From Citrus sinensis (lineage: Eukaryota > Streptophyta > Magnoliopsida > Sapindales > Rutaceae), in contig NC_068559.1 in NCBI RefSeq assembly GCF_022201045.2, positions 2,268,501-2,332,500 of the forward strand: a DNA stretch of 64,000 bases, read 5' to 3'. Shown in pieces: positions 1 to 12,392 of this stretch. Made by a program: the position numbers and the translations under genes. Positions within the stretch are counted from its first letter, which is position 1. Every line of letters starts with the position of its first letter. The notes under the pieces are model-generated. The model was given only the letters and a program-made list of their open reading frames with translations. It was not told where the DNA came from and searched no databases.

Positions 1-1205
1 CAATGGTCGTGGCATCAAAAGACAGAAAATTGGCAAATGCAGTTCAGCAGCTACTTGCTTCTAAGCACTTAAGAATCAGCACTTCTAGGTAGATGATCTT
101 TAGTAAATCCAGTTAATTAATCAAGTGAAAGCAGGAGTTTTCCTTGTTGCTTGCACACTCTAATTTGCAGATGTTCCACATTTCATGTATTCACAAATTC
201 CAGAGTCTTTACCTTGTATCTCTATCAGTGTCATATAGGTTCTAGTGGTTTATGTTATGGAAAGTCAAGAACCACCGTGATCCATATGTATAATTAAATT
301 GTTGTGCTCAGCTTGTAACCCCCTTATAACTCCAGTGATGTTACAGGGGTGGAAATTGCAGGTGCACTTAAGAATGTACTCGCAATAGCAGCAGGGATTG
401 TGGTAGGGATGAATCTTGGGAATAATTCTATGGCAGCTCTCGTTGCACAAGGTTGCTCTGAGATACGATGGTTGGCAACAAAGGTAAATCTTATTTTCAT
501 AGAAAATTATTCCTCATCCAAAAATAACTTTGTTCTGCAGTTCTAAACTGGTTCTCATATTACCTTCAATAGTCTGCAACTCAATTGAATTCAATTTGTC
601 TACACTGCTTATTAGAAAAAAAAATGTTGTTTCCCGTATTTCCTTCTCTCTCACAAAATCTCCCTCTACTCCATTTCTTGAAGATGGGGGCTAAGCCAGC
701 GACAATTACCGGTCTATCAGGGACTGGGGACATCATGCTTACGTGTTTTGTGAATCTTTCAAGAAACAGAACAGTTGGAGTCCGTCTTGGATCAGGAGAG
801 AAGCTCGATGATATACTGAGTTCCATGAATCAGGTACTTGTAAATCCCTCCATGCAGCCTTTGCTAGGCAAATTGTAGCCACTTGGTTTTTTCATACAAT
901 GACCGAGTGTTGTAGGTAGCCGAGGGTGTATCAACTGCTGGGGCTGTGATTGCTCTGGCTCAGAAGTATAATGTTAAGATGCCAGTTTTGACAGCAGTTG
1001 CTCGGATCATAGACAATGAACTAACCCCAAAGAAAGCTGTTCTCGAATTAATGAGTCTCCCTCAGGTCATTTGAACTCTCAATTAAACTCAAGAAAACAA
1101 CAAAATATTCAGCCTGTCAAACTTAGTTTTCGATTTAAAGATTCGTGAAGAATCTGTTGACTGCTAAACCTTTAATTTCTCTTGTTGTAGGTTGAAGAAG
1201 TGTGA
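1..1205 (+). CDS. GLY1: NAD-dependent glycerol-3-phosphate dehydrogenase, plastid GLY1/SFD1 type (3' part)
   Basis: Reduces dihydroxyacetone phosphate to glycerol-3-phosphate. In Arabidopsis the plastid enzyme GLY1/SFD1 feeds plastid glycerolipid synthesis and systemic resistance (family knowledge). Exons read as 1-88, 336-483, 684-833, 916-1065 and 1191-1205, all with GT-AG borders and consistent phase; the 5' part lies outside the window. The C-terminal domain is clear: [12 protein letters not shown] with the catalytic lysine of the family, [12 protein letters not shown], then [12 protein letters not shown] and [16 protein letters not shown], ending in LPQVEEV and TGA. The first visible exon ([19 protein letters not shown]) is the end of the NAD-binding domain. 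An AATAAA-like signal lies near 1416-1422. No break is visible. The family call is firm; plastid targeting cannot be seen because the N-terminus is missing. Confidence 0.93.
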
Positions 1206-1539
1206 GAGCTATGAGCTTTTTCCAGCATTCTATTGCCCAATATCAAACTCTAGTATGGCAGCGAGTGATTTCAAGAACAAAATTTTGACAATTGTAATGT
1301 ACATGGTAGGAATTTATCAGTTCATAGTTTGTTCAAGGAATAATTTTGCGGTTGAGACTACGCCATGCGAAGAACTATATCTTCAAATCCTTGAATGATT
1401 ATTTTTTGCCCCCTCAATAAAAGATTTTTCTGTGCTTTCCATGAACCTGTACACATGTTTTCAATTTGTAAATTTGTTTTACTTCGTTGAAGGTTGGGGG
1501 ATAACCCCATCACGCAAAATCAATATACAACAATATTAC
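1206..1539. other. GLY1 3' UTR and short intergenic gap
   Basis: AT-rich sequence following the GLY1 stop. No coding signal is seen. Similarity to the segment upstream of the second RH17 copy begins at its right edge, near 1530-1550. Confidence 0.5.
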
Positions 1540-3503
1540 TTTGTCCGACCGATGACTAGAATGATTTAAAACTATTTTACATATCAATTTGATGTTTCCA
1601 TAAATATACAATTAAATGCGGATGAAGTTTTCTTCAATAAAACCCTTTCATTTAGTCAACAATGAAAAGAATGTTTCAATAATAATTCAATGAAAGTTCG
1701 TCTGAAGAAAACTAATAACAAATAGGTGCGCATAGAAAGTTTGTTAAATTAAATTAGAGGTGTTACGATGCATCGTTTAATTAGTTCGTGATCTATATGA
1801 CATGTCGTTCCGGCGGAAATGAAATTTAATTATTTTCACTATACGACGTATCGTTTTAATAGATGCGGCGTCGTTTCTCTGGTTTTTTTAGCAGTTTAGA
1901 CAAACCCTGATTAAAGAAATCAGCTCTTTGCCCAACCCCTAAATTCACAGACAATCTCGAAGAAGAAGAAGAGGAACGATAAAATGAGTAAGAAGAAAGA
2001 AACAGTGAAGGAAATATTCGCGTCGTGCTGTTTCTCCAGCCTCGGTCTCGACTCTACTTTATGCGACCAGCTACGAGGTTTGTTTTTGTTAATTTTTTTT
2101 TGGAAAAATTAACTGAAAGTTAATTATGATGATAAAATTCATAATTTGGTGACAGAAAGACTTGGATTTGAAGCTCCGACAAAAGTTCAGGCTCAAGCAA
2201 TCCCTGTTATTCTCTCTGGCCGAGACGTGTAATCATCCTTTCTTTGCTTTCATTGTTCATTTTTAATGTTTTTGTTTGATCATAATGAGCGTTGTTTGAT
2301 GTGGGAAACAACAAATTTATCTAGACTTGTTAATGCGGCTACTGGGACGGGCAAGACGGTGGCTTATTTAGCACCCATTATTAATCACTTGCAGAGTTAC
2401 AGTCCTCGAATTGATCGCTCGAGTGGAACTTTTGGTAAGGATGAGCTTTGAATACTTGTATTTTATTATTATTATTATTTCTAATGTAGTGTGATGAATT
2501 GATGTGTTTTGGCTGGCAGCATTGGTTCTTGTGCCAACTAGTGAGTTATGCTTGCTCGTTTATGAGATTTTACAGAAGTTATTGCATCGTTTTCGTTGGA
2601 TTGTGCCTGGTTATGTGATGGGTGGGGGGAACAGGTCAAAAGAGAAAGCCAGGTTGCGTAAAGGTGATGATCTTCTACATTTCTTTCTTTTTTTGTTGGC
2701 ATGGTTTGATGGGTCTGGTATGTCTGGCAATGTATATATATCTTCAGGATTTAGTCGGATGAATGTTTGTTGGAAATATTCTTCTTATGTTGTTGATGGA
2801 TTTGTAGAGACACATTAATATTTCATATGATTCTTTTCAGGCATATCTATTCTTGTTGCAACCCCTGGACATCTTTTGGACCACTTAAAGCATACATCAT
2901 CATTCTTGCATACAAATTTGCGTTGGATAATATTTGATGAAGCAGATAGGTATTTATCATTAGAGTTCGGTTGCAGTATTTTAAGTACCATTAATTTGGT
3001 ATTGTTTCATGTCTTTTGTGCTTCCGCTAATTTTTCTTATGCTTCTTGTCAGAATTCTGGAATTAGGATTTGGAAAAGAAATAGAGGAGATACTAGATAT
3101 TTTGGGTTCAAGGAACATTGCGTCTATTGGTGAGGGAAATGAAGTCTCTAATGTGAAGAGGCAGAATTTACTATTGTCTGCTACCTTAAATGAAAAAGTA
3201 AACCATCTCACTAAAATTAGTCTAGAAACTCCAGTCTTGATCGGTCTTGATGAAAAGAAGTTTCCAGAAGATAAATCAAATGTACATTTTGGATCTCTGG
3301 AATCAGATGTTAAGGAAGAAGTAGAACATCCAAACACAACTCTGAGCTCTTCAACTGAAGACTTTATGCTTCCAGCTAAATTGGTTCAAAGATATGTGAA
3401 AGGTATATCTTAACAAAAATTAAATATTTCTGGGTAATTATTGAAAAAGAAAAAGAAGTCTCATTTGGTAGAGTGTTCTAAGACTATTAATGAATTTTTG
3501 TGC
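1540..3503 (+). repeat. Segmental duplication, copy A (5' half of RH17 plus promoter)
   Basis: This stretch aligns with 20728-22740 in the same orientation. It covers about 440 bp of upstream DNA, exons 1-6 and intron 6 of the helicase. The similarity stops just before the place where exon 7 begins in the other copy. All six exons have identical lengths in both copies; exon 6 differs at roughly 20 of 350 bases by eye (about 6%). Introns differ by small indels. The copy lies beside GLY1, where RH17 sits in Arabidopsis, so it may be the remnant of the original locus. Confidence 0.9.
1984..3413 (+). pseudogene. Truncated DEAD-box helicase RH17-like copy (RecA1 half only)
   Basis: Exons 1984-2077, 2156-2228, 2325-2434, 2520-2663, 2841-2949 and 3053-3402 match exons 1-6 of the complete gene at 21198 base for base in length, with no stop. 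Reading through into intron 6 gives stop TAA at 3411-3413, predicting about 296 residues. Motif I (ATGTGKT) and motif II (DEAD, in FDEADR) remain. Motif Ia reads PTSE in place of PTRE, and motif Ib reads TPGH in place of TPGR. The whole second RecA domain (motifs IV-VI) is absent, so helicase activity is not expected. The promoter region is included in the duplication, so transcription is possible. It is called a pseudogene because of the missing half and the changed motif arginines. Confidence 0.85.
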
Positions 3504-3599
3504 GCTCCCACTACCTAGATGGCACCAATTGTTTTAACTAGGTTTTGGGGTGAAAGAAAAAATAAAAAACAAAAACCTAGCTAAAACAATGAAACTTGT

Positions 3600-4502
3600 A
3601 TTAAGGTAATAGAGGTGCCTCGTGTAGCTGAAGTGTGCTGCTCGTTATGGCCTTAGGTGAAGTTTGAGAGAGGATGGAAAAAATGAGGATGTTGTGAGGG
3701 CTTAAATCTGAAAAGAGTTGGTTTGAAGGTTGTGTTAATCCTGCAAAATAGAGAAAGGAGGTTAGAGGTGGAGCCGGCAGTGGCCGGCGACTACATTCCG
3801 ATGCACAAGTTAGTTTTTAAGACTATTTTGAAGTCAAGAACTTGCAAACTCTTGATAATGACGGCTGGAGGTCGAAGAATACCTTAGCCTTTTGGAGTAT
3901 GTGTTTTATTATTAGTGAGAAAAATATAACCTTGATGTCTTTATATAAAGTACCCTAGGGTCTTTGGCTGCCTTACTACCTGGCGCATTTCTATTGGCGA
4001 TTCTGCTGTCCTTACAAAGATTTTTTTGTCCTTTTACTCTTATTATCATTTTGGGTCGTTAGGAGCATTCTTAGAGAGTAAGTAGGGCGTTATGATCATA
4101 GTTAGTCTACTTCTACACGACACTGCTGGGTGGTCCAACATTTCTCTGTAAAAATTGATTTGGCAGTGTCTAACGTGGCAGTTGAGGATCATTGTCTTGA
4201 TGTGCTGTTTTGTGTTTTTTTGCTAATGTGACAACCTACTCCCCCCCCCCCCCTTATTTTAAGCAAAATATTTCTTAATTAATTGTAAAAAATCAATTGT
4301 TCTTTTTAGGCGATGAAGACATTTCACATGGCTGATATTTAATTTATTTTCTTTAACCTTTCTTCCTTTGATGTGGTGTATCCCGCGTATCATTTTGATT
4401 ACCTGGTGTACCCAGCATAGACAAACCTCCTTTCGATGACTTTGCAAACTCTATATTGACACGTGGCGTTCTGTTATTAAACTTTCATTTCTTCCCCAAA
4501 CA
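3600..4502 (-). repeat. Left LTR-like repeat of the Ty3/gypsy relic
   Basis: Positions ~3735-4502 align with 19938-20706 in direct orientation (shared landmarks: the TGCAAAATAGAGAAA start, the TTTATATAAA box near 3940, a C-run at 4242-4254, and the end at CAAACA/CGAACA). On the minus strand the repeat begins TGTTTG, as LTRs do. The opposite edge is not sharp because the right copy is cut by the hAT element, so the 3600 boundary is approximate. The two copies are strongly diverged, so the element is old. Confidence 0.6.
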
Positions 4503-4689
4503 ATATTCCTCCAGTTTTTTAATAATGTTTGAGGCATAAGAAACTCTTAGAAGAATTGCGAATGGCGCATGTTTGGCCACTCCTCGTAGATGGATGATTA
4601 ATGAAGTAGTACCTTGACTACTTTTTTTCCTTCTTTCCTTTTTCCCATCCCTTTTCGAAATCCCTAAAATTTTCTGTTATTCTTGCTCT

Positions 4690-7600
4690 TCTTCTCTCAA
4701 TATAAGTGAAGATGCTCACATTCCCACACCATTTCTCCCTTTATCGTTTTACTTCTTTTTTTCTCCTCCTTCCGTGCCTCTTCCTTCTTTGTTGAAAATA
4801 CCTAGAATTTCTCTTCTCCACTCTCAAGTGCCGCAACGGTGGTTCGCGTTCTACTCCGGTGATGTTAACCAGGTACTCCTATTTCCCAAGTTCTCTTGTT
4901 TTTTCTTTTTCTTTCTCTTTCATATGTTTCTCATCGTCAAAAAAATTCACAAAAAGGTGTTCCTTTCTTATGCGTTATAGTGATGATTTTGGTGCTCGTT
5001 TTGCGGTAACCTTGGCTCTCTCTCCTCCGTCGTCCACCAAGTATAGTGGCTCTCGTCCTTTTCACTTCTTTTTCTCTTTTTTTCCCTCGGGATTTGCAAG
5101 GTGACTCACCTCACTTTCTCTTTTTTGCAGCATACGTTGTTCCTTGCTCTTAGATCCAATTTTGTGGCACTTAGATTTTTCCTTTCGTGATCTCTAAGTA
5201 CTCCATTTTTCCTCTTTTTACCCATATAGCTCGCTATATGGACTTTTCATTTTGGATTTTAAGCAAAAATCCCCAATTTATGCCTTTTTTTTGTGCTTGG
5301 ATTTGTAACTTTTGGTGTATGAGCTTTAAAGTTGTTAGATGAGTTAGTAGGGGTATGGTTTGTAGGTCTTGGTTTGTAAGTTTTGATTTGGGGTCTTGCT
5401 TTTGTGTTTTTAAGAAAGATGGGTAAAAAGAGGATCGGGATTAAGGGGTGTAGCATAGTAGAAGGTTCCAATGAGGGCGGCTCCTCGCCTTAGTTGGTTA
5501 CCCGCATGGAAATTAGTGAGTGCCAAACCCTCCCTGCCTGGCTCAGAGGGTGGCAGCCATGGTATTGAGACTTCCTGTAATGTCAACATTAGCAGTAAAA
5601 GCCCTAGGATTTCTAGTGAAATTCCTCATACCCGGGGGCCCAATTTTGGAAGTAAATTCCTTGTTTATGAGTCTAGAGGAAAGGGTAAAGCTCAAATCAC
5701 AACCCATAATCACCTTCTCTTTCTGCCTCTAAATCTTATAAACCTAATTCTTTGTGGGGGAAGGCTACCTCTAAAGATCTAGAGCATATTTGGGTCGAAT
5801 ATGATATCCTTTTATATGTTGAACTTAGGCACCCTGAAAAAACAAAACCTTGAAATGCCCTGCCACAGTCGGAATAGCTTTACACATCGACTTTTTTGAC
5901 AGCGATCTCCGCTACCCCTAGGGGTGGGCAATGATCGGACTCGGACCGATCTGATAAAAAAAATTCAGATTTAGATCGGATTCGGATGAAGGCTCTAACC
6001 CGATTGGGTTGGATTTTGGCCAACACAATCGGATCGGATCATGATCGAATCAAGTTGATTCGAAATCCGAAAAAATCAAAGCTAAAACAAGTACAATCCT
6101 TTAACCCGATCCAATCCTTCGGATCGAATTGGGTCTCATGTTCGAGTTAAATTCAAGTTATATTTTTTCCAACCTGATTGACTTGAAATTCAATCGAGTT
6201 TATCCAAACCCGATTCAAACCCGAATTTTTCCGCCCTTAACTACCCGTCTAACCTTTCTTTAAGAGAATGCTTAGTTATCTCTAGACTGCCTTTAGATAG
6301 CTTTTCTTACCAACATGAATAATGCTTATAGGCCTCTAAGTGTTGCGCTTGGAGGTATTCGGGGAGGATATCTCCTTTGAAGAGTTGAAGGATTTTATTA
6401 ATTAAAGAAGCCTGTAGGCTCATTTGTTGCTTATTTTTCCACATGGCCTACCCATGGTACATAGTATAAGTGGACCTTACTTTAAAGAAAGGTTATAAAT
6501 ATGGTTGGTTTGTGATGGATGGGGATTAAAGGCATGATATTTTGGTTGACAACGAGCGTTTGTCAATGAAAAGCTCGTTTGATGAAGGTAGTATGTGTCC
6601 CTTCCCCTTTTTCCTCTTTTTTTTTTTTTTCCTCGTGACCTTGTAGATATTATATGGATCAAGGGGAAGTGTCTTGTATAGGAGATGAGTAAGAAGGAGG
6701 CTCTTTTTTAGGAGAGATTTTTAGTGCTTCAAAGAGAGAGTGATTTATTGAGTGTGGACAAGTGGGAGAGGCTGGGGTTGATTAGCCAAAATCCCTCGTC
6801 TACTCCAGGTGAGGATTGATACATGCCTATAGCGTGTTTTAGAGGTACCCTTTTATCACCCTATATTTTATTTTTCAGTTTTGTATTTTTGTTGCTTTTG
6901 ACCCCTCTTTTATTTATGTTCATAGGCTTTATTTTGATTGTCTGACCTTTTCATCTTGTTTTGTATGGCGATTTGCAGATATAGATCGATCCAGCGAAGA
7001 CTTTGATGCCTTTTTCAACCGTTTGAGAAGTGGTTCCTCAGTTACCACAGGATCCACCTCACTGAAGGGTACCCTTCCTCTATGTGCCCTTGGAACGAAA
7101 ATAAAATTGCATGACTCCTCTCTAAGCGACTTCAGAGGTACCTTGGGTACTGGGAAAAGAAAAGTGGGCTCCCTCTTCTCCCTCCCTGAAGACTTTATAG
7201 AAGGTGAACTAGATCCAGTGGCAAACAAAAAGGTTTCCCATTTGGCGGAATATGTCCATTACACTAGCGAGAACATTACTCCCGAGGTGGCTGGGGAGAT
7301 GGACAAGTTGGGTCTAGATGAATGTTATAACCGAGCGCTAAAGGCTAGTCAGGATGTGAGTACCTTTTTCATTATGTTTTCTCCTTCTGTTTCTCGATTC
7401 ACTTAATTTTAGGGTACCCTTTGTTGGTTGCGGGTGACTTTCCTCCTGAGTCGTAGCCTCCAAGATCTCGCAGCTATTGCCAACGTTCAGTTGGAGAATG
7501 AAAAGCTAAAGAGTGAGCTCCAAAGCTGCAGATCCTATGAGGAGAAGCTCTCGAGAGAAAACAAAACTTTGAAGGGACGCCTTAATGAAGTTTCCAAGGA

Positions 7601-7970
7601 GAAGGCTCGTATGATGAAAGATCTTGAGGAGCTCCAAGCTAAGCATGAGGACTTGGTATCTCAGCAGAAAGAGATGATTGACAGTGTATTCGAGCGTATT
7701 ATGACTGAGGTGTGGAGTGTTGATCCGGGGCTTGTGGTGCCTAGAGTGGAGAAGTGGGTAGATAAGTCGGCTATCTTGGCTGCGATCGAGATCGAAAGGG
7801 AATCCTGTTTGCCCCAATCTGGGAGCCTACAAAGGTTATCCGGCGTACCTCAGCCAAAGTCACCATCAAGAACCTTAACTTTCGAAGCTCATGCTTCTGC
7901 TACATCCAGCGCTTTTATTGATCTCCCTATTATAAAAGACAAAGGTGAAGATGATCTACTTGCTATGTAA
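4690..7970 (+). pseudogene. Antisense extra ORF of the gypsy relic (Transposase_28-like plus coiled coil)
   Basis: The best preserved exons are 7023-~7354 and ~7415-7970, separated by an apparent intron (GTGAGT near 7356, ending TTTTAG). The second exon encodes a heptad-rich coiled coil (LENEKLKSEL, REKNKTL-like runs) followed by an acidic, serine-rich tail. Upstream, 6240-6600 still reads in pieces such as NAYRPLSVALGG and KPVGSFVAYFSTWPTH. These resemble the 'putative gypsy type transposon' domain of plants, but are full of stops and frameshifts. A pyrimidine-rich leader with a TATAAG box lies near 4700. A hAT MITE (5919-6239) interrupts it. Assignment to this family is from remembered pattern, not from a search. 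Confidence 0.5.
5919..6239. mobile_element. hAT-type MITE, 321 bp
   Basis: It starts TAGGGGTGGGCAAT and ends with the imperfect inverse (GAATTTTTCCGCCCTTA). It is flanked by GCTACCCC (5911-5918) and ACTACCCG (6240-6247), an 8-bp target duplication with two mismatches. The interior is full of GATCGGAT-type and AACCCGAT-type subterminal repeats and has no coding capacity. It sits inside the decayed antisense ORF. Confidence 0.75.
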
Positions 7971-7999
7971 CTTTGTTTGGCATTATTGTTTGTATGTTG

Positions 8000-9429
8000 G
8001 CACTTTTCCCCAGTTATGTACTTGAAAATATTTTCTCGATTACCTGTTATTCCTTGTTTTGTTAGTGTATTTTAATTGCTTCAATGTTGTACTCACAAAT
8101 TCCTTTTATTTTATGACTGCCTATAATGGTATTTTCATTTTCCATAGCTTTGGATGTTGTCTCTTTAATGCATTCTAAAACTTGATTCAACTTATGTGGT
8201 ACTTCATGTACTTCTTAGCTTAAACATTCATTGAGCTATCTCTTTCTTTATGGTGGAGCAACTCAATTTCATTACAGTATGACGACTTATCTAGATATAT
8301 TTGCTGTTTGTTTTTAGAAGATCATGGTGATTCTTAACATGTAATCAATGATCAAAGTATCGGCACGACAAATTGATTAAGCATGCAAAACCACAATTGG
8401 CGTAATAACAAAGATAAGAATTTTTTTCTTGCTCTTTTTGAGCTTTCTTAAAGTCCTTTGTTGTCCTTTTTCATAAAATAGTAAAAAATCTCATAATTTG
8501 CCATTTGCTTAAAATCAAATTAGTAAGATGAATAATGACAAAGACGACTGCTCGTCTGCCTTTATAAGTACTTCGAACATCTAATTCATGTGATTGTCCT
8601 TCACTCATAAGTTGTCTATCCCTCACTTTTAAGCAAGAAAATAGAAGTGTGGGCACATGTATATCTTAATGAATCCTTATGACACTAGGGTATCACTGTA
8701 TACTTCACCCTTGGGTTTTCTTTGATTCTCACACTCTTCATTCAAGCAGGCATATAATCACTCTAAAAAGCTACTAATGATCTTTTTACATTCTTTCTGA
8801 TGAGTCTAATTTTAGAGTAGATTATTATGATCACGACAGGTCAAATGCCTTAGTTTTCTCTAGAATAAGGCAATCTCTTGATATTATGTTGCGTCATAAT
8901 AAACGCTACATAATGATAAATATAAAGTTAGTTTAATGGCACACATATTCTTATTGAATAACATTTGAAACTACTCATCCATTTTAAATAATCAAAAGGC
9001 AAACAAAAGAGCACACATCATCATATTTTGCAAAGGAAATGTATTTATAGGTAGTAGAGGTATGAATCATTATATGACACTATTTTTGTTATCTAAGGTG
9101 GATTACGAATCCCGGGATCACCTGTTCTTGTTGTTGGAGACTTAAGAAATTAAAAAAAAATATGCAATTGAATAGCTTGGTTACTTTGGGTACCCCTCAT
9201 GACTAATCACATATTACAAATACATAAGCATTAAAGAAAACAAACGAAACAAATATAAGGAGGTGAAGTGTTATCCCTTTATTATTAGTATGGCTTCTCT
9301 CTATTAGGGTTGATGATGGTTACTCCCACACCACTTTCATGTGTAGGAGAGCCATCAATGCAATCTAGATTTGTTCTTCTTTTGTAGTGGGCGTTCCCTT
9401 GTTCGGGTATCCCAAGATTCCCACACCCT
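8000..9429. other. AT-rich filler of the gypsy relic, no recognised feature
   Basis: Contains only short random ORFs. I see no domain, RNA gene or clear repeat. Pol domains expected here in an intact element are absent, which implies internal deletion or decay beyond recognition. Confidence 0.4.
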
Positions 9430-10135
9430 TGGAGTCATTAGGGAATTTAGTTAAGAAATCAACAATGACTTGAGTTTTAACAGTCGAACGAGGCCTATGA
9501 ATTTTGAGTGTGTATCATCGAGCACTTCTGATGTCTTAATATTTATTGAGTCTACTTCTATAAGTGGATCCCCTTGCAATTTACGGTTGGCGTGCTTGTG
9601 AAACTTTTTTATTGGCACTTTTCCTTTTTCTGACAAATGCTTGCTTGGTTAGGCGAACCAGTTCCTTGTGTGATGATAAGCTATCTCGGTGAGGTACACC
9701 TTCAACTGGGCCTCAGAAGCAATTTAATAGCTTTCTTTAGAGGCGACAATATAGCAACCTTGAGCTGCCTACTGGTCTCTATTTATGGTGATAATATCTT
9801 TGGTAGTTAGAATTTTCATGATAAGGTAATGCATAGATACCACCGCTTTAGTTTTTGTTAAAAATGGTTTGCTCGGAATGATATTACAAGCACCTAGGCA
9901 ATCCATAATGAGGAAGTCAATCATCTGGATAACTTTGTTGGGTACTTTGCCAATAGAAATGAGCAATGTAATGATGCTTTTAGGAATGAAAACATCCTCA
10001 GTAAAACCAATAAGCGGCATATTGGTTGGAGTAATTTTTTAAGATTCAATTAGCAATTGATCTAACGCGCTCTTAAAGATAATGTTTAAGGAGCTACTGG
10101 TGTCAATCAACATTCTTGTCACTTGACCAATAGTG
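9430..10135 (-). pseudogene. Ty3/gypsy aspartic protease fragment
   Basis: Read on the minus strand from about 10135 downward: TRMLIDTSSSLNIIF (the retropepsin active site is normally DTGSS or DNGSS), then a stop, then MPLIGFTEDVFIPKSIITL and FLIMDCLGACNIIPSKPFL. The order matches plant gypsy proteases (loss of glycine in the active site, conserved GF, IPKG-like, FLV-D, and GRP-like positions). Further on, GDPLIEVDSINIKTSEV resembles the linker before reverse transcriptase. Several in-frame stops show it is dead. Confidence 0.75.
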
Positions 10136-10960
10136 ACCCTTAATGTTATGTTAAGGTATCATTAAAGGGGTATGTGATATCATCCTGTATTTTTCTTCGG
10201 AAAAAGTAGGGGTGAGCAAACTATTTGGTTTTTGTCGAGCCAAACTGAAATTAAGGAACCGATTGGTTTTTATTCGATTTGGTTTGGTTTAATTATAAAT
10301 AAATTTTTTAATTGAAAAATAAATGAAAATATATAAACCAAAAACAAATCTCTCAAATCCCTACCTGCGTTTCAATTTGCAACCCACCATCTCCCTCTCA
10401 TCTCCAACACCTCCCTCTGTCGCACATTTCTCCCTCTCCACAAGGTGTAGAACTTCAGCTCAGCCCCTATGTCTCGGCTTCTTCCTTGTGAGCGTCTCTC
10501 CCTCGCGTCAGCTCAACCCCTCTCACACGCGATGTTGCAACCTAGCACGGCCCCTCACACGCCTAGCACAACCCCTCTCTTTGGTGCTGCAACCTAAAGG
10601 TGTTTTTTTTTTTTAATTTATGGCATGGCCCGTACAGAGTGTGTAAAGAGTCTTTAGTTTATGCTAGTGTTACTTGTGTTAGGGATTGATTATTTGATTT
10701 TGTGGACTGCTGAGGTATATAATATACTTGTTGGTGGAGTTAAAAATGGTGGGCAAATATAGTGGTTGTGGAGGCTTATGAGTTGTGGCAGTGAACTGAA
10801 ATGGTTGTAATGTTGCATTGTATATTGTGGCTGGGAATAGAACAATTGAAAATAGATAAATGTATAATGCTTCTATCAATGAAAAATTAGAAATAATATT
10901 TGTTATTTAACTTATTTGACATAATGATTAATGACTTAATTAGCTTCGTGAATTGCAATT

Positions 10961-11475
10961 TGGCATGGACAATTCAAATTAAATTAATAATTATTGGAAG
11001 TAAATTAAGATATGTTGGCTTAATTTGTTAAATTAAATTATGATTTATTAGCTAGTAGTTAATTTAACTTTAATTGATCTTTTTGGCATGGATGTTTTAA
11101 ATTAAATCAACAATTATTGGAAGTAAATTATGATATGTTGGCTTAATTTGTTAAATTAAATTATGATTTGTTGGCTAGTAGTTAATTTAAATTTAATTGA
11201 TCTTTTTGGCATGGATTTTTTGAATTAAATCAACAATTACTGGAAGTAAATTATGATATGTTGTCATGTTGGCTTAATTTGTTAAATTAAATTAAATTAT
11301 GATATGTTGGCTATTAGTTAAATTTAATTTAATTGATCTTTTTGTCATGAACATTTAAAATTAAATTAACAATTATTGGAAGTAAATTATGATAAGTTGG
11401 CCTAACTTATTAAATTAAATTAAATTATGATATGTTGGCTAGTAGTTAAATTAAATGTAATTGATCTTTTTCATT
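10961..11475. repeat. Tandem ~122-136 bp repeats, about four units
   Basis: Units begin TTGGCATGGA or a variant near 10961, 11083, 11207 and 11343. Each contains AACAATTATTGGAAGTAAAT, GATATGTTGGCT and TTGATCTTTTT landmarks. They lie between the hAT left terminus and the transposase start, so they are part of the subterminal or leader region of that element. Confidence 0.8.
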
Positions 11476-12392
11476 TCAATACCTTGTTAATAAAACAATA
11501 TTACTTATTTATTTTTTATTTTATTCATTGAAGATGTCTAATTATTCAAGAGTTCAAGACAACCTCGATTGTGTAGCCGATGATCTTGAGCGTGAAGTTG
11601 AAGTTGATGATAGTGAAAATGATTCGCCAACAATTGTCACTAGCAGAAACAAGAGGAAAAAGTCTTCGTCATCCAAACCGCCACTACCAAGGAAAAAAAT
11701 GGCTCCAAGATCAGCAGTGTGGCAACATTTTACTAGACTTCCAGATAATAATAAGAAGTGCAAATGCAACTACTGCGGTAATGAATTTGAATGTGGCTCG
11801 GTAGGGGACGGAACTAGCACTTTGAGGACTCATTACCAAGAAATGTGTCAAAAGTACAAAGACCTTCAGCAAGACCAAACGACTTTAACTCAAGATGTCG
11901 GTAGTGATGAAATTGTAGTAAGAGGTCTTAGTTGGGACGCTTGCAGACGAGCAATTATTAAGATGATTGTTCTTGATGAATTGCCTTTTTCTGTTGTAGA
12001 GAATCCGGGTTTTAAGCATTTTTGCAGCGTGGCAGCTTCTAGATATCTTCTTCCATCACAAAGAACCATTACTATGGATACTCTTGATATGTATGTCGAG
12101 GAAAAGGTAAAGTTGAAGAGCTTATTGGTTGGAAATAAGCAGAGAGTATTTTTGACCACTGATATTTGGACTTCTATTACGACAGTTAGATACATGGTTA
12201 TCACAACTCACTTTATTGACAAGGATTGGAATTTACATAGAAAGATTCCCAGCTTTAACACGGTTAATGATAATTCATCGGAGACAATTGGTAAGCAAAT
12301 TGAAAAATATTTAATTGACTAGGGCATAGAGCGAGTGTGTGCTGTAACGATTGACAATACAAGTCCAAATGAGGGTGCTCTTAGGTACTTAA

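Larger units (their letters stand above)
4503..10206 (-). mobile_element. Internal region of a decayed Ty3/gypsy (Tat/Ogre-like) retrotransposon
   Basis: This is the DNA between the left LTR-like repeat and the hAT insertion. It holds a minus-strand aspartic protease fragment (9430-10135) and, on the opposite strand, a decayed coiled-coil ORF (about 4690-7970). An antisense extra ORF next to the 3' LTR is a known trait of Tat/Ogre gypsy elements. Gag, reverse transcriptase, RNase H and integrase were not found. Positions 8000-9300 are AT-rich with no recognisable domain. Orientation is inferred from the protease. The lineage name is an inference. Confidence 0.6.

Noticed and set aside
4240..4255. 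Poly-C tract, considered as a G-quadruplex or assembly gap marker
   Set aside because: A single homopolymer inside an LTR-like repeat; the sister repeat has a shorter run, so slippage explains it.
5259..5782. ORFs of 70-103 residues on both strands
   Set aside because: They lie in decayed gypsy-relic sequence in several overlapping frames with no domain; not separate genes.
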